From assembly GCA_024635955.1 (NCBI GenBank), contig JAGXHX010000045.1, positions 1 through 42,059 of the forward strand: a stretch of DNA of 42,059 nucleotides, in the 5' to 3' direction. The translations under genes and the position numbers were made by a program. The stretch comes from Bacillota bacterium. Lineage in GTDB: Bacteria > Bacillota > TC1. The notes beneath the pieces are model-generated. The model was not told the DNA's origin and ran no database searches. It was given only the letters and a program-made list of their open reading frames with translations. Below are positions 37,324-42,059 of the stretch, piece after piece (position 1 is the first letter of the stretch; the number at the start of each line of letters is the position of its first letter).

Positions 37324-38361
37324 TTATATAAAAAATTTGAATCCAGTAAACTGACTGCTCCAAAAGATATAACCGATAAGTGCAGCAAGAACAGCGAAAT
37401 ATAGTATTATTTTTAGTTTTTTATCTTTTTCAGCAAAAATTGCATTTGGAATTAACAAAATACTAAAAATAGAAAAGTAAATGCTTATTCTAAAGAACTC
37501 GGCAATAACAGATGAAAAAGCTTGAAATATAAGTCCTATAAACATTAGATTAAAAATTATCTTGTTATCATCATTGTTTTTGGTTAAATCTTTTTTGTAA
37601 ATCAAACAAAAGCTAAGTATAACTAGTTGAATTATAAAGCCAGTATATGATAAAGAATATCCCCCTCCGGAATATGCAGATAAATTCTCTGTCCACCCAA
37701 TAACTCCAACAAGATTATGTATGGCGTTCCCCCAAAATAACGAAATTGCAAAAGCTAATATAGCACCAACAATGTACTTTAATCCTACATTCAATTTTAC
37801 TATTGGATAAGCAATCAGGAATATTAATGCTGATGAATGAAATGCAGATGCTATAATAACCGTTATTATAAAAGGTAATAATTTTCTGTGTTTGAGATAA
37901 TCATATGACAAAAGAACTATAGAAAGTGCCAGTCCTTGTCTTAATCCAGTTAATGTAAAATAAAAATAACCTAATGATATTAATGCAATGAAACTAATGT
38001 AAGGTTCATCTGAATATCTTTTAATCATTTTAGAGATAGAAAATATGAAAGCACTGGATAATATAGCTAACCAACCTTGTGCATTTATTCCTATCATACT
38101 AATGATTTTTGCCAATAAGTAAAATGCAGGGTCCTTTCCACTAAAATTTATAAAATTGTTCCAGAATACAGAGAAATTAATATATTGCAATGTATCGAAT
38201 CTGTTAACATACCTTAAAGTGTCTGGGCCAAAGTAAGGACTGCGAAATGCTGCTATAACAAATAAACCAATGCTGGCAAATAAAATAAAAGTATTTCTTT
38301 TTTTTTGTGTTACTAATCTAAGTATTACTAAAATAGCTATATATCCTGTTATTATTAACAC
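37324..38361 (-). CDS. EpsG/Wzy-like polysaccharide polymerase
   Basis: Multi-TM; RSPYFGPDTLRYVNRF; LRQGLALSIVLLSY; AFHSSALIFL. Confidence 0.82.
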   Translation of the reverse strand: MLIITGYIAILVILRLVTQKKRNTFILFASIGLFVIAAFRSPYFGPDTLRYVNRFDTLQYINFSVFWNNFINFSGKDPAFYLLAKIISMIGINAQGWLAILSSAFIFSISKMIKRYSDEPYISFIALISLGYFYFTLTGLRQGLALSIVLLSYDYLKHRKLLPFIITVIIASAFHSSALIFLIAYPIVKLNVGLKYIVGAILAFAISLFWGNAIHNLVGVIGWTENLSAYSGGGYSLSYTGFIIQLVILSFCLIYKKDLTKNNDDNKIIFNLMFIGLIFQAFSSVIAEFFRISIYFSIFSILLIPNAIFAEKDKKLKIILYFAVLAALIGYIFWSSQFTGFKFFI

Positions 38362-38364
38362 TAT

Positions 38365-39579
38365 TTATTCTCCTTTTATATCAATTATACTATGGTATAA
38401 ACCTAAGTAATCTTTAATTCTTTCGTTCTTACCGAAATTATCTGTAGCAAATCTGATGCAATTTCCACTATAATACATCTTGCTATCTTTTTTTATTTTC
38501 TTTATTTTTTCAGTAATCTCATTTAGTGATTTTCCACCTACAATATACCCACAACTTTCACCTATAAGTTCGGGATTTGCGGTCGAATTATTTGTTATAA
38601 CAGGCGTTCCACAAGCTAGGGCTTCAGCTGTAACTTTACCAAATGACTCTTCTAAAGATAAATTAAGAAGCACATCTGCCATAGAATAGATGGTCACTAA
38701 TTCATCAATATCGTGAGTTTCATTAATGTGTATGATATTATTCGATAATTCAATATCCTTTTCTATATTACCAACAATTACAATGACTTCATCATTATTT
38801 ATTTTCTTCGCTAATTCCATGAATCCACTAAGACCTTTGGCATCAGACCATCCACTAGCCACTCCTAAAATTATAAATTTGCCATCTATACCAAGTTCTC
38901 TTTTTTTACTTTCATATACCACTGGTCTGAATTGTGCTAAGTCTATCCAATTATAAATTCTGGTAATGACTCTAGAAGAAGACAGTATAGATTTTCTAGC
39001 TTCATTAGTTATCCAATCTGACACACCTACAACTGCTAACCTAGGGATTCTACTAAACCATTCTTTTTTATCTTGTAGCATCTTCGAAGTACGGTCAAAA
39101 AACCAGCTTTTATTATCTTTTTTTAATCTTGGACAAACACCACATTTGTCCTGCCACTTGCCACATTTGTCAACTGAGTAGTGAGTGCATTTACCAGTAT
39201 AAAACCAACAGTCGTGGAGTGTTAAAACTGTTGGAATATCGTTAATTGCGAGATAATCTAGAAGCATTTCCAAATTAATATAGTTGCTATGGAGATTTCC
39301 GAGATGGACAACATCCGGTCTGATTTGATCCATATATTCTAGTAATTTATATGTGCCATATTTAGAGTAATAAGCCTGTTTTCCGAAAATTCTAGATAAA
39401 AGTGCATGTGCTTTTTTTTCTATGGTAGTACCTATCTGAAATCCTCTATAGTAAGGTGGTCCATCAGAATAAGCGATATAACTTTTATGTCCATTGCCGT
39501 TCAAATACTCAGCTATCTCAGTAGTTGCTCTCCCAGTACTTCTGATACCATTTACTGCATTTATCTGTAAAACCTTCAT
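38365..39579 (-). CDS. Glycosyltransferase family 4
   Basis: MKVLQINAVNGIRSTGRATTEIAEYL; TLHDCWFYTGKCTHY; LNLSLEESFGKVTAEALACGTPVI. Confidence 0.92.
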   Translation of the reverse strand: MKVLQINAVNGIRSTGRATTEIAEYLNGNGHKSYIAYSDGPPYYRGFQIGTTIEKKAHALLSRIFGKQAYYSKYGTYKLLEYMDQIRPDVVHLGNLHSNYINLEMLLDYLAINDIPTVLTLHDCWFYTGKCTHYSVDKCGKWQDKCGVCPRLKKDNKSWFFDRTSKMLQDKKEWFSRIPRLAVVGVSDWITNEARKSILSSSRVITRIYNWIDLAQFRPVVYESKKRELGIDGKFIILGVASGWSDAKGLSGFMELAKKINNDEVIVIVGNIEKDIELSNNIIHINETHDIDELVTIYSMADVLLNLSLEESFGKVTAEALACGTPVITNNSTANPELIGESCGYIVGGKSLNEITEKIKKIKKDSKMYYSGNCIRFATDNFGKNERIKDYLGLYHSIIDIKGE

Positions 39580-39580
39580 A

Positions 39581-40891
39581 TTAATCTTCCTCTACTAGTT
39601 TCATCAAGTCTGACAATAAGTTACTCTGTATTTCATCAATCTGATGGTTTCTCTTACCGCATTCCCATGATTTTTTCGCATATGTTCTTATTAACTCAGG
39701 ATTAACTCTTATGCTTTGAAGCAATCGAACCACTTCACTTTCAGTAGTTGCAACCAATGCTGCATCATTCTCACTCAAATAATTAATACTTGCCGCTTTT
39801 TCCCAACCAATAGCCATTAAAGCTCTACCACTATTCAAACAATCTACAATCTTTGTTGAGAAAGATAACTTTGTTTTTTGCTTTTCTACATCATCAAAAG
39901 ATTCTAAATGGAGAACAATATCATTATTCATTAGAGTGTATTTTACTTGATCTGACGGGATTTTACCCATAAAAATCGAAGCACCTTCAATTATCATTTT
40001 ATCTTTCATTTCTTGTGTTAATCCGTACTGCGAATAAATTATGAGTTCGAATTTTGTTTTTTCTTTGTTGATTTTACTAATTTCTTTTGCCAATAATGAC
40101 AATGTTTTCCATCTTCCATATAAAATAGATCCGATATAAACTATTTTTATTGGTTTGCCTGCTTTTGGCAATGAATAATCTGGTTGAACAGAAAAATCAG
40201 CGCCTTTATATAGTAATTTCATTTCTTTACCTATCTTTTTTTGATACTCTTCTTGTTGCAGACGTGATATACAATAATTAATATCTGCTTTTAATGCACT
40301 AGACTCAATTACTTTTGCACGTATTTTTTGGTTAACTTTTTCTAAAAAGCTTATGCCGTTCTTATAAATTGACAAATAGTCATCTGCATGAAAAAGGACT
40401 ACTTTTGCATTAGTTTTCTTTTGGATATACCAAAGAATTCTATGAGTGTAGCTGGTATGAAAACTAGGTGAAAAAATGATATCAGGTTTAAATTGATCTA
40501 AAAAATTGTCTAAATTATGATTTTTCCAACATCCTGACCTCCACAGTAAGTCCTGCCCCCAAATTGCCAATACGGAAGAATTTTTTCTAAAAAAGTTATA
40601 TATTTTAGCTTCTTCAATTTCATCTTTTAAGGAACTTTCTGAATTAACATCGGTTCGAATCTCCCAAGTGAATGCTTTTCCTGCATTGTTGTTAAAATTA
40701 AATAATGATTTTAACATATCTTTATCGGAGATAGAATAATAGTTTTCACAAACACGATTATTGGGCATAGCAGATCTTACATACAAATTAGCTATATTTT
40801 CAATGGTATATTTTTGGAAAAAATTAGACATAGTATTTCCAATGCTATTTGAATCATCCCATGCACTTCGAGTTATTATAAGTATTTTCAT
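39581..40891 (-). CDS. Glycosyltransferase-like protein
   Basis: GT-B-like C-terminal region KIVYIGSILYGRWKTL, KIVDCLNSGRALMAIGWEKAASINYL. Confidence 0.75.
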   Translation of the reverse strand: MKILIITRSAWDDSNSIGNTMSNFFQKYTIENIANLYVRSAMPNNRVCENYYSISDKDMLKSLFNFNNNAGKAFTWEIRTDVNSESSLKDEIEEAKIYNFFRKNSSVLAIWGQDLLWRSGCWKNHNLDNFLDQFKPDIIFSPSFHTSYTHRILWYIQKKTNAKVVLFHADDYLSIYKNGISFLEKVNQKIRAKVIESSALKADINYCISRLQQEEYQKKIGKEMKLLYKGADFSVQPDYSLPKAGKPIKIVYIGSILYGRWKTLSLLAKEISKINKEKTKFELIIYSQYGLTQEMKDKMIIEGASIFMGKIPSDQVKYTLMNNDIVLHLESFDDVEKQKTKLSFSTKIVDCLNSGRALMAIGWEKAASINYLSENDAALVATTESEVVRLLQSIRVNPELIRTYAKKSWECGKRNHQIDEIQSNLLSDLMKLVEED

Positions 40892-41475
40892 CGTCTTAAT
40901 CTATCCTTAATAATTTTAGCTGGTACGCCGCCCACTATTTTGTTTTTTTCAATGTTTGATGTTACAACAGCCCCTGCAGCAACAATACTACCTTCTAAAA
41001 TATTAACCCCCGCTAAGATTGTGGCTTTAGCCCCTATCCAAACATTATCAGCTATAACAGTTCTTTTTTCTTCGATTTCTTGATCCTTTATCGACTCAGA
41101 AATATTTTTATACCCATGTGTTGTCGACATTATTGTTGTTCCGTGAGCTATAGAAACATCACTTCCAATAATTATTTCACCAGTTGAGTCTATATAGCAC
41201 ATTGGGTGAATACTTACATTATCTCCAATAGTTATCCTATCAGGTTTCAATAAATATACCCCTGGATGGATAGATACATTATCTCCACATTCCAATGCAA
41301 TTGATTTTAGCAAGGCATATCTCAAGGCAATTCCTTTAACACCTTTTGTCATTCTATGAAATTCAAAAAGTTTTATTCGAATAGTTAAGGGGAACACACC
41401 GTAAAATTCAGATAAAAGAATAACATATTTTTTATACTTATCAAATTTATATCGCCCTCTAACATTTCTGTTCAT
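40888..41475 (-). CDS. Hexapeptide-repeat O-acetyltransferase
   Basis: NVSIHPGVYLLKPDRITIGDNVSIHPMCYID...VWIGAKATILAGVNILEGSIVAAGAVVT; start set at MNRNVRGRYKF. Confidence 0.92.
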   Translation of the reverse strand: MNRNVRGRYKFDKYKKYVILLSEFYGVFPLTIRIKLFEFHRMTKGVKGIALRYALLKSIALECGDNVSIHPGVYLLKPDRITIGDNVSIHPMCYIDSTGEIIIGSDVSIAHGTTIMSTTHGYKNISESIKDQEIEEKRTVIADNVWIGAKATILAGVNILEGSIVAAGAVVTSNIEKNKIVGGVPAKIIKDRLRR

Positions 41476-41476
41476 A

Positions 41477-41971
41477 TTATAAATTCTCCCTATACCACTC
41501 AATCGCAGCCTTAATTCCTTCTTCAAAGTTCCAACTAGGTTCATATGAAAGCATCTCTTTAGCTTTACTAATATCAGCATTACTATGTTTAATATCTCCA
41601 GCTCTATCAGGTCCAAAAATAGGTTCTATATCTTTCCCTAGCGCCTTACAAAGTCCATGATAAATATCAATTAAACATTCTCTTCCACCATATGCAATAT
41701 TAAATGCATCACCTGCAAATTCAGATGATGCTTTACATGCTTTTAAATTTGCCTCAATAACATTTTCTATATATGTAAAATCTCTACTCTGCATTCCATC
41801 ACCATTTATAGTTGGTCGTTCATCATTAAAAAGTTGCTTTAGAAATTTAGGAATAACCGCAGCATAATCTCCTTCTGGATTTTGTCTTCTGCCAAATACG
41901 TTAAAATATCTTAACCCATAAGTATCTAATCCATATAACTTTGAATATAATTTGGCATATTCTTCATCAAC
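41477..41971 (-). CDS. WbpP/GalE-like NAD-dependent sugar epimerase, C-terminal part
   Basis: VDEEYAKLYSKLYGLDTYGLRYFNVFGRRQNPEGDYAAVIPKFLKQLFNDERPTINGDGMQSRDFTYIENVIEANL. Confidence 0.9.
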   Translation of the reverse strand, partial: VDEEYAKLYSKLYGLDTYGLRYFNVFGRRQNPEGDYAAVIPKFLKQLFNDERPTINGDGMQSRDFTYIENVIEANLKACKASSEFAGDAFNIAYGGRECLIDIYHGLCKALGKDIEPIFGPDRAGDIKHSNADISKAKEMLSYEPSWNFEEGIKAAIEWYRENL

Positions 41972-42059
41972 AATCTCAAGTTCTTTCCGTTTTTCTTCGC
42001 AAAGTTTACCAACAGTATTTTCTACAATGTATTTGGTAATGTATTTTGGTGTGTAGAAA
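41972..42059 (-). other. N6-adenine DNA methyltransferase-like coding fragment abutting the epimerase frame
   Basis: FYTPKYITKYIVENTVGKLCEEKRKELEI resembles the YTPxYIxxxIVxNTxGxL stretch of N6_Mtase/Eco57I/PglX-type methylases and not the epimerase SPYAxTK region. Confidence 0.6.

Noticed and set aside
29387-41475. Polysaccharide locus as a novel defence island
   Set aside because: All genes fit ordinary glycan synthesis, flipping, polymerisation and acetylation

Overview
Low-GC (AT-rich) bacterial DNA, probably an anaerobic Firmicute (Clostridia/Tissierellia-like by gene content; taxonomic call is inference). About 29 kb of core and accessory genes: ung, flavodoxin, DegV, CcdA/TlpA thioredoxin pair, a Zn/Mn ABC importer with a Fur-family regulator, Mrp ATPase, DUF1858+DUF438, a tocopherol-cyclase-like protein, a Trk/Ktr K+ system with two RCK proteins, YtrA-type GntR plus ABC exporters, class II photolyase, thioesterase, ferritin-like protein, HTH-Fic protein, a tandem pair of small membrane proteins, pirin, a heavy-metal P-type ATPase with a separate HMA protein, and pstSCAB. 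This is followed by a ~12.5 kb surface-polysaccharide locus that runs off the right edge. No rRNA, tRNA, CRISPR array or transposon was recognised. Strongest second-look items: (1) an ArsR/CadC-type repressor with an in-frame TGA, sitting under a consensus promoter with ArsR-like dyads; (2) a frameshifted metal permease and a glycosyltransferase with an in-frame TAA; (3) an HTH-Fic protein whose catalytic and inhibitory motifs are both degenerate, behind a promoter overlapped by a palindrome; (4) a 16-bp perfect dyad that appears to be both a terminator for mrp and the promoter-proximal operator of the metal-uptake operon; (5) the right window edge, where an N6-adenine methyltransferase-like reading frame runs straight into an epimerase, suggesting a chimeric junction. 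No convincing wholly new multi-gene system was found; the Fic regulator hypothesis and the split-RCK and metal-regulation anomalies are the best leads. All calls come from reading the sequence and recalled family motifs; no searches were run.
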